A DNA stretch of 39,666 bases from an uncultured Pseudomonadota bacterium. Lineage in GTDB: Bacteria; Pseudomonadota; Alphaproteobacteria; RF32; CAG-239. Of the stretch, positions 24,733-34,542 are shown piece after piece. The stretch is from contig CASEQD010000007.1 of NCBI GenBank assembly GCA_949289935.1, positions 1 to 39,666 of the forward strand, in the 5' to 3' direction. Under the pieces are notes generated by a model. It saw nothing but the letters and a program-made list of their open reading frames with translations, was not told the DNA's origin and did no database searches. Both the position numbers and the translations under genes were made by a program. The stretch's first letter is position 1; each line of letters opens with the position of its first letter.

Positions 24733-27309
24733 TTATCTGGCTGCGACGGCTCGTTTTTGCATCATTTCCAGCTTATATTGATCATACTGCTTTTTTTGTT
24801 GGGTATAATATTCTTTAACCTGCCGGGTTATATTTTCCATGTGTTCTTTATATTGCGGACGGTAACGCGAACGAATGATGTTTTCTTGTTCAAAAATACC
24901 TTTGTTTTTGATTTTGCCGTACAGTTGATGCAGCCGTTCAAAATCAATAACGGTTTCTTTTTGTTCTCCCATTCGTTGAAATTGATAATAATGCCCGCGC
25001 CCGTTGTTGCCGTCCGGCCGATATCCGTTCAAAATCCCGGAGACTTCCTTAAACATCGGCACTTTATCAATATGTTCTACCGGAATATGCATTTTTTTTC
25101 GCCAGTTTGGATAAGCTTTATCTTCATTAATCTCCAGCAAAACCTGTTTGTCGGAATATGGAAGTTCCTTGACGCCGGGAATATTGCCCATTTCGTTTGT
25201 TCCGAAAATATCTGAAAACGGAATCAGCATAATGGCGGAGCGGCTTTGCCCGAGATAATCGGATACGGCGGGAACAAAACGCTCCGGAACATGAGCGGCA
25301 TCCTGCCTCGGATTGGGGCAGGGATTTCCGCCGACACGCCCCCAGCATCCTTTTTCCTGCAAAGCATAATTTAAAGATTCCCGTTGGGTGGCATATTGCT
25401 CAAATTTAACATTAGCTTCTTCCTGCGTGGTTAGTCCCAGATGCAGTTTTTGATAAATATCCTGTACATTCCATTGTCCGGCAAGCGGCGGCGTGTCATG
25501 TGTCGACGTCGCACAAACGGAAGCAACCGGATACTCTTCGGGGTGGCGCATGGCATTGGTTCCGTATCCGCATTGAAAGGCCCAGTCGCGTTCAAACGGC
25601 AGAACCCTGTATGACAGAATGCCGAAATCTTCCAGTTTGGGACGGAAGCCTTCCGGAATTTTTCCCAGATCTTCACCGATAACCATTGTTTTGTTGCGAT
25701 GACTTTCAAGGGCGACGATTGCCATCAGTTCGCTTGAATTATAATAAATAAAAGCACCTTCTTTCGGTGATTTCCCTTCGGGAATCATATACAGGCGCTG
25801 CAGCTGCAACACATGGTCAATACGCGTACAACCGGCGTATTTCATGTTTGCTTCCAGAATTTTCCGGTAAATTTCATATCCGTTTGCCCGCAGCTCAATG
25901 GGGTTAAACCCCTGAACGCCCCAGTTCTGCCCGCCCTGGCTTAAAACATCGGGCGGAGCGCCGGCAGCGGCTTTCATAAAAATTCCCTGATAATACCAGG
26001 CTTCAAAACCTTTGCGGGAACTGCCGACGGCATTATCCGTATACAAACCGATTTTCATGCCGGAATTCAGACAGGCATCCTGAACTTTCTGTAGCTGATC
26101 GTGGCACTGCCATTGAGCATATTTGTAAAAATTAATCATATCCCGGTTGGTTTGCTGAAAGCGCCGCACTTCATCCGAACGCGGGTTTTTATAAGCTTCC
26201 GGCCATTGCCGCCAATCTACGGGCGCCGGATTCTGTTGAGCCATAAACCGGCTCAGCGCACGGTACACGGCATATTCTTCAAGATCTGTTCCGTACTTGT
26301 CGCAAAAAACGCAAAATCGCTTATAATCTTCGCTTTTTTTATTGTCGCAAAATTTCTGAAAACATTTCCACACAATATCGTCAACCAGTTCCTGGGTCGT
26401 GGCATAATCGACATAAGCCTTGCGCCGGTTGCGGGCGGCTTTGTTTTGAAATTCTTTGCTGTGGTAATAAGCCTGAATTTCCGGACTGGTTTGAAATTCC
26501 TTAATTGCGGTAACATCAAGATAAATATAATTAAAAAACATCCGGCTGTCAGGTTCATAGGGGCTGGCATTTTCCGGCTGGTCGTCGCGCATGGCATGCA
26601 GAGGATTAACGCCCATAATGCCGGCGCCGTTTTTTCCCAGAACATGCCCGATTTGCGCCAGATCGCTGAAATTGCCGATGCCCAGATTATTTTCTGAAAC
26701 CTGCTCATAAAGTTGTACCGGAACGCCCCAGGTCTTTTTTCCTTCGTTAATGCCCAGACGGTCATAACATTTTTCGGGAGCCGAAATAATGCGTGAAATA
26801 TGCTCTATCGTTTTTCCCGATTTCGGATGGCGGAAAGAAAAGTTGACATTGTGATAACCGAGGCTGATATCGAAAGGAAAAGAAAATTTATATTTGCGGT
26901 AAAGAGTTCCGTCTATCTCCCGGGAAAATTCATTACCTTCCTCATCTTTGAATAATGAGAGATCGGAAACTTTAACGGAATTGCGATAAGGAAAAGGACA
27001 ATCTTCCTCCCGTAGTTCCCAAAAAAGCTCGTCCACACCGTCGGGAAGCGCAATAACCAGTTCTTCCACCCGCTTTTTTCTCATAACGGAAACCTGATGG
27101 ACGACATTGGTATATTCGGCGTCTTTCTGCTCCTTGATAATATTTTTTATAATTTGGGAATTGTGAAAAACACTGTCTTTGTCGCGGGCATTAAACTCTC
27201 CCGGCAGCACGCCCATGGATTGCAGCAGGAAAATCTGATTATCTGTCGAAGCCTCGGCTTCTATTCCGAACAACCGCGCAAGTTGGCGTATTTGATCATC
27301 CAGAACCAT
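24733..27309 (-). CDS. malQ: 4-alpha-glucanotransferase (GH77)
   Basis: Transfers maltosyl and longer alpha-1,4-glucan segments between acceptors in glycogen or maltodextrin metabolism. At 858 residues it is longer than the usual 500-700, mainly through an N-terminal beta-rich part (about 75-180). The GH77 core begins near 195 (WGVPVQLYEQVSENNLGIGN). It includes SPYEPDSRMFFN (249-260), the catalytic nucleophile D498 in RIDHVL, the acid/base E546 in VIGEDLG and D605 in STHDTPPL. A basic, helical tail (about 825-858) follows. The start ATG 27309 has AAGGAT upstream. It is single-gene, divergent from the autotransporter. No glycogen genes are next to it. Confidence 0.95.
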   Translation of the reverse strand: MVLDDQIRQLARLFGIEAEASTDNQIFLLQSMGVLPGEFNARDKDSVFHNSQIIKNIIKEQKDAEYTNVVHQVSVMRKKRVEELVIALPDGVDELFWELREEDCPFPYRNSVKVSDLSLFKDEEGNEFSREIDGTLYRKYKFSFPFDISLGYHNVNFSFRHPKSGKTIEHISRIISAPEKCYDRLGINEGKKTWGVPVQLYEQVSENNLGIGNFSDLAQIGHVLGKNGAGIMGVNPLHAMRDDQPENASPYEPDSRMFFNYIYLDVTAIKEFQTSPEIQAYYHSKEFQNKAARNRRKAYVDYATTQELVDDIVWKCFQKFCDNKKSEDYKRFCVFCDKYGTDLEEYAVYRALSRFMAQQNPAPVDWRQWPEAYKNPRSDEVRRFQQTNRDMINFYKYAQWQCHDQLQKVQDACLNSGMKIGLYTDNAVGSSRKGFEAWYYQGIFMKAAAGAPPDVLSQGGQNWGVQGFNPIELRANGYEIYRKILEANMKYAGCTRIDHVLQLQRLYMIPEGKSPKEGAFIYYNSSELMAIVALESHRNKTMVIGEDLGKIPEGFRPKLEDFGILSYRVLPFERDWAFQCGYGTNAMRHPEEYPVASVCATSTHDTPPLAGQWNVQDIYQKLHLGLTTQEEANVKFEQYATQRESLNYALQEKGCWGRVGGNPCPNPRQDAAHVPERFVPAVSDYLGQSRSAIMLIPFSDIFGTNEMGNIPGVKELPYSDKQVLLEINEDKAYPNWRKKMHIPVEHIDKVPMFKEVSGILNGYRPDGNNGRGHYYQFQRMGEQKETVIDFERLHQLYGKIKNKGIFEQENIIRSRYRPQYKEHMENITRQVKEYYTQQKKQYDQYKLEMMQKRAVAAR

Positions 27310-27601
27310 AACAAAATCCTTAAGTATTTAAAGTTAAAAAAATAATAAACCAAATATAACTTTGCCGGCAGATTAAGTCAAATCCGTCGGATAACGAAAA
27401 AAAACCGGTTGTGTTTTTGCTTCTGGTGAATAAAGACAACTATCTGTTTTTTCGACTTCTTCATGAAAAAAATTTTTGCGCCGGTATGTGTATAACTTGG
27501 TAGCATTTTTTATTTTTTGAAAAAAATTATAAGAAGAAGTTTTATTTTAACTTTTGAGTTTTATAACTAATAACAACTCATCATCAATCCGGGAGGAAAA
27601 T
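27310..27601. other. Divergent promoter region of malQ and the autotransporter
   Basis: No gene is visible in this 292-base gap. It is AT-rich with several TTGAAA-like and TATAAC-like hexamers (for example around 27480-27530), none clearly superior. A clean ribosome site (GGGAGGAAAAT) precedes the autotransporter start. Confidence 0.4.
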
Positions 27602-30600
27602 ATGAAAAAAGCGGCCGTATTGTTATCTTTAAGTATTTTACCTTATCCTGCTCGGGCAATTACGACTTATGTTGAAGCCGGAGAAGTCGTTGACGGTGGA
27701 GATGTTCATTCGGTGGTAACCCAGCAGGTCTATGGAGAGGCTAATAATTTCACTGTCTCGGGAAATCAGCAGATTATGAAGGGCGGTGTGGCGCATAACA
27801 GCAATGTTTATCCTTACGGCCAGCAAAATGTCGAACGCGGCGGCGAAGCTTATAATGCCAAAATCCAATATTCCGGCATTCAGAATGTAAAAGGAACGGC
27901 ATGGAATACGACGATTGATAACAGGGGAAGCATGAATGTCTACAACGGCGGTGTATCAAACGGGGCGTCGGTCGGCGGCACTCTTTCCGTACAAAAAGGC
28001 GGAACGGCTCTGGATACAATCGTGAATTCGGGAACGGAATATGTTTCCGGTATGGATAAAAATGCGCAAATTAACGGTGGAACTCAGCAGATAAAATATG
28101 GCGGACGAGCAGAAAATGCCGTTGTTTCAGGAGGAAAACAACGTATTGAATCCGGTGGTACGGCAGAAAATACCAAAGTTGAATCCGGTAGTGTTGAAGT
28201 CTTGGGAGATGCTTTGCAAACGGTGGTACAGCCGGACGGAACCCTGCTCATAATGGGCGGAGGTTATGCCGAAAATACATTGCTTGACGGGGGAACGATG
28301 GATGTCAGCGGCAGTGCCTTTGCTCAAAACACCGTCATAAATTCGGGAGAACAGGATGTATTTGGTACGGATATCAGCGGCAGTATCCACGGCGGCGTTC
28401 AACGGGTGCAAAGCGGCGGTACGGCAGAAAATGCCGAGGTTGACGGAAGCGGTATTCAGAGGATATATAAAAATGGTTTTGCCTGGGGAACAAAAGTTTC
28501 CGGCGGAGGTACGGTTGATGTCAGAACCGGCGGCAATATATTGGACGCGCAGATTCTGTCCGGCGGAAAGCTGACGGTTGCGGGAACTTCCGAAAACGGC
28601 GAGGTGGCTTCCGGGGGAAGTATGTCGGTTGAAAGCGGCGGTACGGCTGTCAATACCAAATTAAACGGCGGCGTCATGGAGGTGAAGACCGGAGCCCTGT
28701 CGCAAAAAACAAATATTGTTTCGGGAACGCAAAATATTTATGGACGTGATGAAAATTCCGCGTTATCCGGAGGGATTCAAACAATAAAAAACGGCGGAAC
28801 GGCTTTCGGTACGCACATCTCGAACAATGGCGTCCAACAGGTGGAACAGGGCGGAGAAACTTCTGAAATAACGGTTGCAGACGGCGGACGGCAAATTGTT
28901 TATGGCAAAATTACCCAAACAAAAATCGCAGGCGGTGGAACAGTCCTTTTGAAAGATGGCTCAAAAGCTGCTGAAACAATGGTTTCCGGCGGTGTTTTAA
29001 ATGTCGAAAAAGGTGCGGAAGCTTTGGACGGATCAGTGAGATACGGAGGAACGGAAGCCGTATCGGGAAACAGCCTGAGAACAAATATCGGCATTTTTGG
29101 CACGCAAAATGTCAAAAACGGCGGTTTGTCCCAAAATGCACAAATCAATTTTTGGGGAAAACAAAATGTTGAAAAAGGAGGCATAGCCGAAGACAGTCAA
29201 ATTAATTTCGGCGGGGTTCAAAATGTTTATGGAGAAGCTGTCGGCGCCATAGTCAACGGCGGCCGTCAAAATGTCGGAACCGGTGGAAAAGCTGTTGCGA
29301 CAAAAATAAATTCCGGAATATTAACGGTTTATGACAGCGGCGAGGCTGTCGGTGCAGATGTCAAAAAAGGCTGGTTGATTCTGCATTCGGGCGGAAATTT
29401 ATCCGGACGGACAAAAGTTGACGGGGGAATTGTCAGCATATACGGCGATAATAAAATTCCGGATATTGAACTGAACAAAACACTGGTCAATATAGGTTGG
29501 CGTCCGCAGTATACAACGCTTCATATCGACAATTTGAACGGCAGCGGTGTTTTCAATATGAGCAGCAATCTGGCGGCGGAAAAATCGGATACATTGTCTA
29601 TTGCCGCCGGAGACGGAAGCTTCGGATTGATCGTTCATGATTACAGCATGATGTCGGCGCCGTCCAAATACAAGATAATAGATGAAAACAATGCGGCTCA
29701 TGACAGTTTTTATCTTGTCGGAGGCGGAATGGATGTTGGTGCTTTTCGTTATGACCTCCGACAGGAAAACGGTGACTGGTTTCTTGTAAAAACCGGACAA
29801 TTGTCCGACAGTTCATATATTGCCAAAAACACTTACAGCTCTCTGTCGTCGTTGTTTTATACCCACCTGAGCCCTGTATATAACCGTCTGCGTCTTAGCC
29901 GCAAAAATACGGAAAACGACAACGGTTTGTGGGTAAAAAGCCTGGGACGCAAAATAAAATTCCATTACAAAGACGATACGCGTAGCAGCATCAACGTTTA
30001 TGGCGGTGCGGTTGGTTTTGATCATAATATTTTGAAGAACGGGTTGTATCGTTTAAAGCTTGGCGCTTATACCGGTTACACCGATTCCCGGCAAAAATAT
30101 GACCGGGCCGGCCGGGGTGACGGTGAAACGCAGAGCCTGGGTTTGTATACGGCTTTAATAAACGAAAACAAATGGTTTGTGGATGTTGTCGGAACATATT
30201 TCTGGCATGATCAGAAAATAAAAAGTTATACGCCGGCTGGATATGATGTTGACGGCAAATATAAAACCGAAAGCTGGCAGGCCTCAGCCTCGGCGGGCAA
30301 ACGTTGGGATTTTGCCGGAAAATGGTTTGTCGAACCTTCGGCCGGTTTTAGTTATATGCACATTGACGGCATCAGCTATCGAACAAACTTCAATACATTG
30401 GTTCAAGCTTCCGATGCCGGCTTTTTCAGCGGAAATGTCGGATTTTCGGGGGGAAGGGCGTTTAATTTTGATAACGGGGCTTCTTTGGATGCTTACGGAC
30501 GTTTCGGCCTGATTTATGATTGGGACGGAAAAAGCAGAGTACAGGTCGCTGATTATACGTTTGAAGAAGATATTTCTTCACTGCGTTATGAACTTGGAGC

Positions 30601-30715
30601 CGGTGTCAATGTTTCCTGGGGCAATGGTTCGGCTTATCTGGAAACATCCTCCTGGCTGGGAGATCAGGTGGATATTCCTTGGGAAATCAGCGTCGGTTGG
30701 CAATATGAGTTTTAA
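27602..30715 (+). CDS. AIDA-type autotransporter adhesin
   Basis: A type Va secreted protein of 1037 residues from ATG 27602 (GGGAGGAAAAT ribosome site). The signal peptide (KKAAVLLSLSILPYPARA) is followed by a passenger of about 620 residues built of many repeats of the AIDA type, with recurring GG-x-QNV, VESGG, GGTAENT and SGGKL phrases, each about 18-20 residues, expected to form a right-handed beta-helix. A junction region (about 640-770) leads to a C-terminal barrel of about 260 residues (from NGLWVKSLG) that ends in WQYEF with the aromatic C-terminal residue needed for outer-membrane insertion. Adhesion or aggregation is the family's usual role. Its tail overlaps the histidine kinase tail by 4 bases. 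Confidence 0.92.
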   Translation: MKKAAVLLSLSILPYPARAITTYVEAGEVVDGGDVHSVVTQQVYGEANNFTVSGNQQIMKGGVAHNSNVYPYGQQNVERGGEAYNAKIQYSGIQNVKGTAWNTTIDNRGSMNVYNGGVSNGASVGGTLSVQKGGTALDTIVNSGTEYVSGMDKNAQINGGTQQIKYGGRAENAVVSGGKQRIESGGTAENTKVESGSVEVLGDALQTVVQPDGTLLIMGGGYAENTLLDGGTMDVSGSAFAQNTVINSGEQDVFGTDISGSIHGGVQRVQSGGTAENAEVDGSGIQRIYKNGFAWGTKVSGGGTVDVRTGGNILDAQILSGGKLTVAGTSENGEVASGGSMSVESGGTAVNTKLNGGVMEVKTGALSQKTNIVSGTQNIYGRDENSALSGGIQTIKNGGTAFGTHISNNGVQQVEQGGETSEITVADGGRQIVYGKITQTKIAGGGTVLLKDGSKAAETMVSGGVLNVEKGAEALDGSVRYGGTEAVSGNSLRTNIGIFGTQNVKNGGLSQNAQINFWGKQNVEKGGIAEDSQINFGGVQNVYGEAVGAIVNGGRQNVGTGGKAVATKINSGILTVYDSGEAVGADVKKGWLILHSGGNLSGRTKVDGGIVSIYGDNKIPDIELNKTLVNIGWRPQYTTLHIDNLNGSGVFNMSSNLAAEKSDTLSIAAGDGSFGLIVHDYSMMSAPSKYKIIDENNAAHDSFYLVGGGMDVGAFRYDLRQENGDWFLVKTGQLSDSSYIAKNTYSSLSSLFYTHLSPVYNRLRLSRKNTENDNGLWVKSLGRKIKFHYKDDTRSSINVYGGAVGFDHNILKNGLYRLKLGAYTGYTDSRQKYDRAGRGDGETQSLGLYTALINENKWFVDVVGTYFWHDQKIKSYTPAGYDVDGKYKTESWQASASAGKRWDFAGKWFVEPSAGFSYMHIDGISYRTNFNTLVQASDAGFFSGNVGFSGGRAFNFDNGASLDAYGRFGLIYDWDGKSRVQVADYTFEEDISSLRYELGAGVNVSWGNGSAYLETSSWLGDQVDIPWEISVGWQYEF

Positions 30716-32052
30716 TGTCCGGAAATTTCAACCTTGAAACCGCCGGAAACGTTTTTGAAAGACACCGAACATCCGTAAATTTCGGCAATACGGGTTACAA
30801 TAGCCAGTCCCAGGCCGCTCCCGCTTTGTTTTTGCCCCGCCGGACGGTAAAAACGACTGCCCAGTTTTTTCAAATGAACCATATCAATTTTGGCAGAATT
30901 ATTGAAAACACTCAATGTGTTTGACTTGATGGCGAGAATGATTTTTGCACCTTCGGGACTATACTTTACGGCATTGTCCGTTAAGTTTCTGACAATCAGG
31001 GAAGCCAGCACCGGATTACCTTGCTGAAAAGGACCGTTACCTTCAAAAATAGTTTCTGTCTTCAATCTTTTGGTTCTGATATCTTCCGCATAATCATCAA
31101 TAATTTGTTGAATTGTTTCTTGCCAGAAAATTGGTTCGTTGATTGAATCCTGTTGAACGGTTTCTGCTTTGGAAAGGGCAAGCAATTGTTCAACCAGACG
31201 GGAGGATCGTTCAATACCGTTTTTAAGTTTTTCCAGAGCATCGTTGCGTGCTTGGGCATCGTCCTGAGACATTTCCAAAACTTCAAGCTGCACTTTCAGA
31301 GCCGTCAGGGGTGTGCGCAGTTCGTGAGCGGAATCGGCAATAAAACTTCTTTCCTGTTCAAGCATTTTCTGGACTTTATAAAGCAGCCCGTTCATGGCAT
31401 CGGTCAGCGGAATAATTTCTGTCGGAAGTCCTTTCCCGTCAAGCGGAGACAAATCGTCTGAAGAACGGCGGGAAAGTTTTGCCGCCAAACGGTTGATGGG
31501 CATAAACTCCAAAGAGATGATAAAAATCATTGCCAGCAGCAGACAGCAGGCGCCGATTCCCCATGGAAACGTAAATTCCTCAAGCATTTCCCAGGCCACG
31601 TCGCGGCGGTATTCCATCTCCTGTCCCACGGCAATGTCATATTTTCCGTCGGCAGAAGCAATCCAGACAATACGCCAGTCCTCTCCGTCAACAAACTGTT
31701 CGGCAAAAGTTCCGACAGCGGGGGCATAGGCAAAATATTTTCCGTTTTCATTGTCATGAAAAACCATTTTTCCCGCATGGTTAAAAACGGCAAAACCGAT
31801 AGCCTCGTCTTCATCATCGGCATTATCGACGTGTTTTATGAGCTTATCCGTAATATTTTGTGCGGCCGGTGTAAGGCTGCTCCAGTCGGCAGAAGACAAT
31901 TGTCGGGCAAGAGCCATTTGATAAGTGTCAAAAAACTCATCTGTTTTTTCGTTTGTTTCCTTCCAGGACAAAAACGCCGCCGTTGCGAAAGCAATGCCGG
32001 AAATCAAAACAAACAGAATGATAAGCCTGAGCCTGAGGCTGTTTTTTTTCAT
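30712..32052 (-). CDS. qseC: Sensor histidine kinase (QseC-like)
   Basis: A 446-residue inner-membrane sensor with helices at about 8-28 and 163-184, enclosing a periplasmic domain of about 135 residues. A short HAMP-like linker leads to the phosphoacceptor helix with H243 in [10 protein letters not shown]. The catalytic domain has [10 protein letters not shown] (N box) and GSGLGLAIV (G box). The gene follows the regulator with an ATGA overlap. The order ygiW, regulator, kinase is that of enterobacterial ygiW-qseBC, which supports the assignment; the ligand is not inferable. The stop codon overlaps the stop of the converging autotransporter by 4 bases. Confidence 0.88.
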   Translation of the reverse strand: MKKNSLRLRLIILFVLISGIAFATAAFLSWKETNEKTDEFFDTYQMALARQLSSADWSSLTPAAQNITDKLIKHVDNADDEDEAIGFAVFNHAGKMVFHDNENGKYFAYAPAVGTFAEQFVDGEDWRIVWIASADGKYDIAVGQEMEYRRDVAWEMLEEFTFPWGIGACCLLLAMIFIISLEFMPINRLAAKLSRRSSDDLSPLDGKGLPTEIIPLTDAMNGLLYKVQKMLEQERSFIADSAHELRTPLTALKVQLEVLEMSQDDAQARNDALEKLKNGIERSSRLVEQLLALSKAETVQQDSINEPIFWQETIQQIIDDYAEDIRTKRLKTETIFEGNGPFQQGNPVLASLIVRNLTDNAVKYSPEGAKIILAIKSNTLSVFNNSAKIDMVHLKKLGSRFYRPAGQKQSGSGLGLAIVTRIAEIYGCSVSFKNVSGGFKVEISGH

Positions 32053-32708
32053 GCATCCTCCATAATATAGCCGATTTTATTAATGGTTTTCACAATATTT
32101 TTGCCGAGCTTTTTGCGCAGATGATGAATGTGCACCTCCACGGCGTTGCTTTGCACTTCTTCGTCCCAGGAATAAATTTTACTTTCAATGGTTTCTTTGG
32201 ACAACACTTTGTTTTTGTTCATCATCAAAAGTTCCAGAACAATGAGCTCTTTGGGTGAGAGGACAATTTCCCGTCCGTTTTGGGTAACTTTCCGGGTATG
32301 GGGATTAAAGCAAACATCCCTGTATGTCACATCCGGGGTCGTATGACCATTGTTGCGGCGGATAAGAGCGTTAAGCCTGGCTTGTACTTCCTTCAGCGAA
32401 AAGGGCTTGCCGAGATAATCGTCGGCGCCGCTGTTCAATCCCAGAATACGTTGATCAACGTCGCCGCGGGCGGTTAGAATCAAAACCGGCTCTTTGCGCC
32501 CTTTCCGGCGCCATTCTTTCAAAATTTCCAGTCCGTCTTTTCCGGGCAACCCCAAATCGAGGACAACTGCATCGTACGGAGCCTGATACAGGGCTTCTTC
32601 CCCGTCACCGCCGTCATCGAACCAGTCTGTCGAAAAACCGAGCTTCTCCAAACCTGTCTTCAGGCCGTCTCCGATAAGATAGTCATCCTCGATAAGCAGT
32701 ATGCGCAT
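32049..32708 (-). CDS. qseB: OmpR-family response regulator (QseB-like)
   Basis: A 219-residue DNA-binding regulator from ATG 32708; a TTG-started extension to 32723 is unlikely. The receiver domain has the acidic pair D8/D9, phosphorylation site D51 (VVLDLGLPG), T79 (ILTAR) and K101 (YLGKPF). The C-terminal winged helix carries [15 protein letters not shown] and [13 protein letters not shown], as in the OmpR/PhoB class. It sits between ygiW and the kinase, overlapping the kinase start by 4 bases, so the three form one operon. Confidence 0.92.
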   Translation of the reverse strand: MRILLIEDDYLIGDGLKTGLEKLGFSTDWFDDGGDGEEALYQAPYDAVVLDLGLPGKDGLEILKEWRRKGRKEPVLILTARGDVDQRILGLNSGADDYLGKPFSLKEVQARLNALIRRNNGHTTPDVTYRDVCFNPHTRKVTQNGREIVLSPKELIVLELLMMNKNKVLSKETIESKIYSWDEEVQSNAVEVHIHHLRKKLGKNIVKTINKIGYIMEDA

Positions 32709-32726
32709 GTAATAAAGTCCCAAAAC

Positions 32727-33113
32727 TTATTTTTTTATTGAAATAGCGTCAACATCAATTTCGGTTTTGAAAAAGTCCTTGTCAATTTCGCCCTGAATGA
32801 TGACTGTATCCTGAGGTGTAACCGTCATGCCGCGCCAATCTTCGTTGTCAATATCTACCGTAACGCTTCCGGTGGCATCTTTGAAGACATATTTTTCGCC
32901 GCCGAGGCTTCTTTCAATTTGTCCGGTCAAAACAACCGGCGTATCGTCGCTGAGTTCCAAAGCCTGAGCCACGGTTGAAGAACCAATGCCGGGACCGCGA
33001 AAACCGCCGGCGGCCGGAGCATTGTTCGGACCGTTAAATCCGGCGGCCAAAACCGAACCGGCGGACAAAGTCAGAGCAAAAGCAAAAACGGAAGCTGTCA
33101 TAAATTTTTTCAT
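32727..33113 (-). CDS. ygiW: YgiW/YdeI-type periplasmic OB-fold stress protein
   Basis: A 128-residue exported protein from ATG 33113 (AAAGGAGAAAACAA ribosome site); the frame extends to 33149, but that start lacks a ribosome site. The signal peptide (KKFMTASVFAFALTLSAGSVLA) precedes a Gly/Pro-rich linker and a BOF-type OB domain: VAQALELSDDTPVVLTGQIE, YVFKDATGSVTVDIDNEDW and the closing TEIDVDAISIKK. Family members are linked to stress tolerance (peroxide, acid, cationic peptides). Together with the following qseB and qseC it reproduces the enterobacterial gene order. Confidence 0.88.
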   Translation of the reverse strand: MKKFMTASVFAFALTLSAGSVLAAGFNGPNNAPAAGGFRGPGIGSSTVAQALELSDDTPVVLTGQIERSLGGEKYVFKDATGSVTVDIDNEDWRGMTVTPQDTVIIQGEIDKDFFKTEIDVDAISIKK

Positions 33114-33221
33114 TTGTTTTCTCCTTAAAAGTTTAATTTGAGTTATCATCTTGCTTACAGTCTCACTTCACCATCGCAAACTTAAGGAACGCTTAAGGAA
33201 AAATAATTTTTTGAAAATAAA

Positions 33222-33536
33222 TTATGAAACTATCTTTAAACCAACCACGCCGAAAATAATCAGCCCCACGCCGATAATTCGGGAAAACTTCCGGCTTTCT
33301 CCGAAAAACACCATATTAACAAGCACGGCGCCTGCCGTTCCCAATCCCATCCATACGGCATAGGCAATACTCATATTCAAATCCGTTAAAGAAAAATACA
33401 AAAATAAATACGAAAGAGCAAAACCGCCGGAAAAAAACAGCAGGTTCAGGAAGTTTTTTCTCCGGCTGAACATTTTCAACCCGACAACGCCGAAAATTTC
33501 AAAAACAGCGGCAATAAGCACATAAAACCATCCCAT
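33222..33536 (-). CDS. SMR-family exporter, second subunit (YkkD-like)
   Basis: Small multidrug resistance transporters are dimers of four-helix subunits driven by proton exchange. This 104-residue subunit starts at ATG 33536 (GAGGAG at suitable spacing) rather than the TTG at 33542. It has four membrane helices, the essential glutamate E13 in AAVFEIFGVVGLK, the conserved YAVWMGLGTAG in helix 3, and a closing GVVGLKIVS. It follows the other SMR gene after 2 bases. The pair resembles the YkkC/YkkD heterodimer. Substrate (drugs, guanidinium or other cations) cannot be told. Confidence 0.88.
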   Translation of the reverse strand: MGWFYVLIAAVFEIFGVVGLKMFSRRKNFLNLLFFSGGFALSYLFLYFSLTDLNMSIAYAVWMGLGTAGAVLVNMVFFGESRKFSRIIGVGLIIFGVVGLKIVS

Positions 33537-33538
33537 TG

Positions 33539-33871
33539 TCAATTCTCCTCTGATGTTTCGTTTTCAGCAAGTTTCAAACAGATAACGCCGACAATCAGCA
33601 CCGTAATGAAAAAGCCCTTGGCGGCGGAGAATTCGACATCAAACATAAATGTATCCATCAAAGCCGTACAAAGAGTGCCGATAGCGGAAAATATAGCATA
33701 AACCGTTCCGGTTTGTATGGATTCGCAAGCTTTTTCCAAAAAATAAAAATCAATAATGACGATGGTGGCGATAACAATAAAATGCAGTGGTTTTTCTGCA
33801 ATATTGAATCCATAAACCCAAAGCAATTCAAACACACAGGTCAGAACAACATATAACCATCCTTTAGTAAT
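33539..33871 (-). CDS. SMR-family exporter, first subunit (YkkC-like), AUU start
   Basis: The conserved family start (TKGWLYVVLTCVFELLWVYGFN) precedes the first ordinary start codon (GTG at 33835), which would delete most of the first helix. The only well-placed initiator is an ATT at 33871-33869, behind a clear AGGAG at normal spacing; the frame is closed by a TAA about 20 bases further up. From ATT the protein has 110 residues, four membrane helices, the essential glutamate E15, and VYAIFSAIGTLCTALMD in helix 3. AUU is used for initiation only rarely, so this may be a true AUU start limiting expression, or an ATG changed by mutation. It is first in a two-gene operon with the YkkD-like subunit. 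Confidence 0.8.
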   Translation of the reverse strand: MTKGWLYVVLTCVFELLWVYGFNIAEKPLHFIVIATIVIIDFYFLEKACESIQTGTVYAIFSAIGTLCTALMDTFMFDVEFSAAKGFFITVLIVGVICLKLAENETSEEN

Positions 33872-33903
33872 TTTTTTTCTCCTGAATCTTTAACAATAAA
33901 AAC

Positions 33904-33932
33904 ATCCTATTTTCGGTTTGGAACGAAGTCAA
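33904..33932 (-). promoter_or_regulatory. Promoter of the SMR pair
   Basis: TTGACT (33932-33927) and TAGGAT (33909-33904) are 17 bases apart on the minus strand, about 32 bases before the AUU start. No riboswitch of the ykkC type is recognisable in the short leader. Confidence 0.65.
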
Positions 33933-33969
33933 TAATAATTTTCTGTGAATTTTGATGGAATAATTATTA

Positions 33970-33999
33970 TTGACAAATATAATATATATAATTTATAAT
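33970..33999 (+). promoter_or_regulatory. Promoter of the CPxC membrane protein gene
   Basis: TTGACA (33970-33975) and TATAAT (33994-33999), 18 bases apart, are both perfect consensus hexamers. They point away from the SMR promoter, making this a divergent promoter pair. Confidence 0.75.
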
Positions 34000-34032
34000 A
34001 CATATATAAATAAATATATAAGAGAGGATGAT

Positions 34033-34539
34033 ATGAAAATACTGCTGTTGTTTTTATCTGTACTTTTTTTCTTTCCCGTGAAAGCCTCCGCCAATCCGGC
34101 CTGTCCCGTTTGTACAATCGCTATCGGGGCGTCGCTGGGCGTTGCGCGTGAATTGGGCGTGGAAGATACCGTTGTCGGGCTTTGGGCGGGAGCTCTGTTG
34201 ACATTGCTCGGTTATTGGGCGGTGGTTTTTTTTGAACGGCGAAATTGGCGTTTTGTCGGACGTGATTTTTTATTGATGCTGATGTCCGTCGGAATGATAG
34301 GTTTTATTTATATAAATGAAGTACAATATACGCCGGAGGTTATATGGCATGTTTTTTATCTTGACCCGATTTTGTTCAGTGCGGTTTTGGGAATGTTATT
34401 GTTTGTTTTTTCGCAAAAGTTTTACGGCTGGATGAAACGTCGCAATAACGGCCATGCACACTTTCCTTTTGAAAAAGTTGTTTTGCCGTTGATTTTTCTT
34501 TTGGCGGCAAGTCTGTATTTCACATATTTTCCGATTTGA
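34033..34539 (+). CDS. Membrane protein with exported CPVC motif
   Basis: A 168-residue protein from ATG 34033 (GAGAGGATGAT ribosome site); the longer frame from 33970 runs through the promoter. A signal-like helix (LLLFLSVLFFFPVKASA) is followed by NPACPVCTIAIGASLGVA, with a CPxC that could be redox-active or bind metal on the outer face. Three further helices follow (about 50-68, 80-95 and 110-130, plus a terminal one), separated by short loops. I recall similar small CPxC membrane proteins in other bacteria but no assigned function. It ends at a bidirectional terminator. Confidence 0.7.
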   Translation: MKILLLFLSVLFFFPVKASANPACPVCTIAIGASLGVARELGVEDTVVGLWAGALLTLLGYWAVVFFERRNWRFVGRDFLLMLMSVGMIGFIYINEVQYTPEVIWHVFYLDPILFSAVLGMLLFVFSQKFYGWMKRRNNGHAHFPFEKVVLPLIFLLAASLYFTYFPI

Positions 34540-34542
34540 TAT

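Noticed and set aside
33872..33960. Guanidine (ykkC-type) riboswitch ahead of the SMR pair
   Set aside because: The leader is too short and lacks recognisable conserved stems or loops; a plain promoter explains it.
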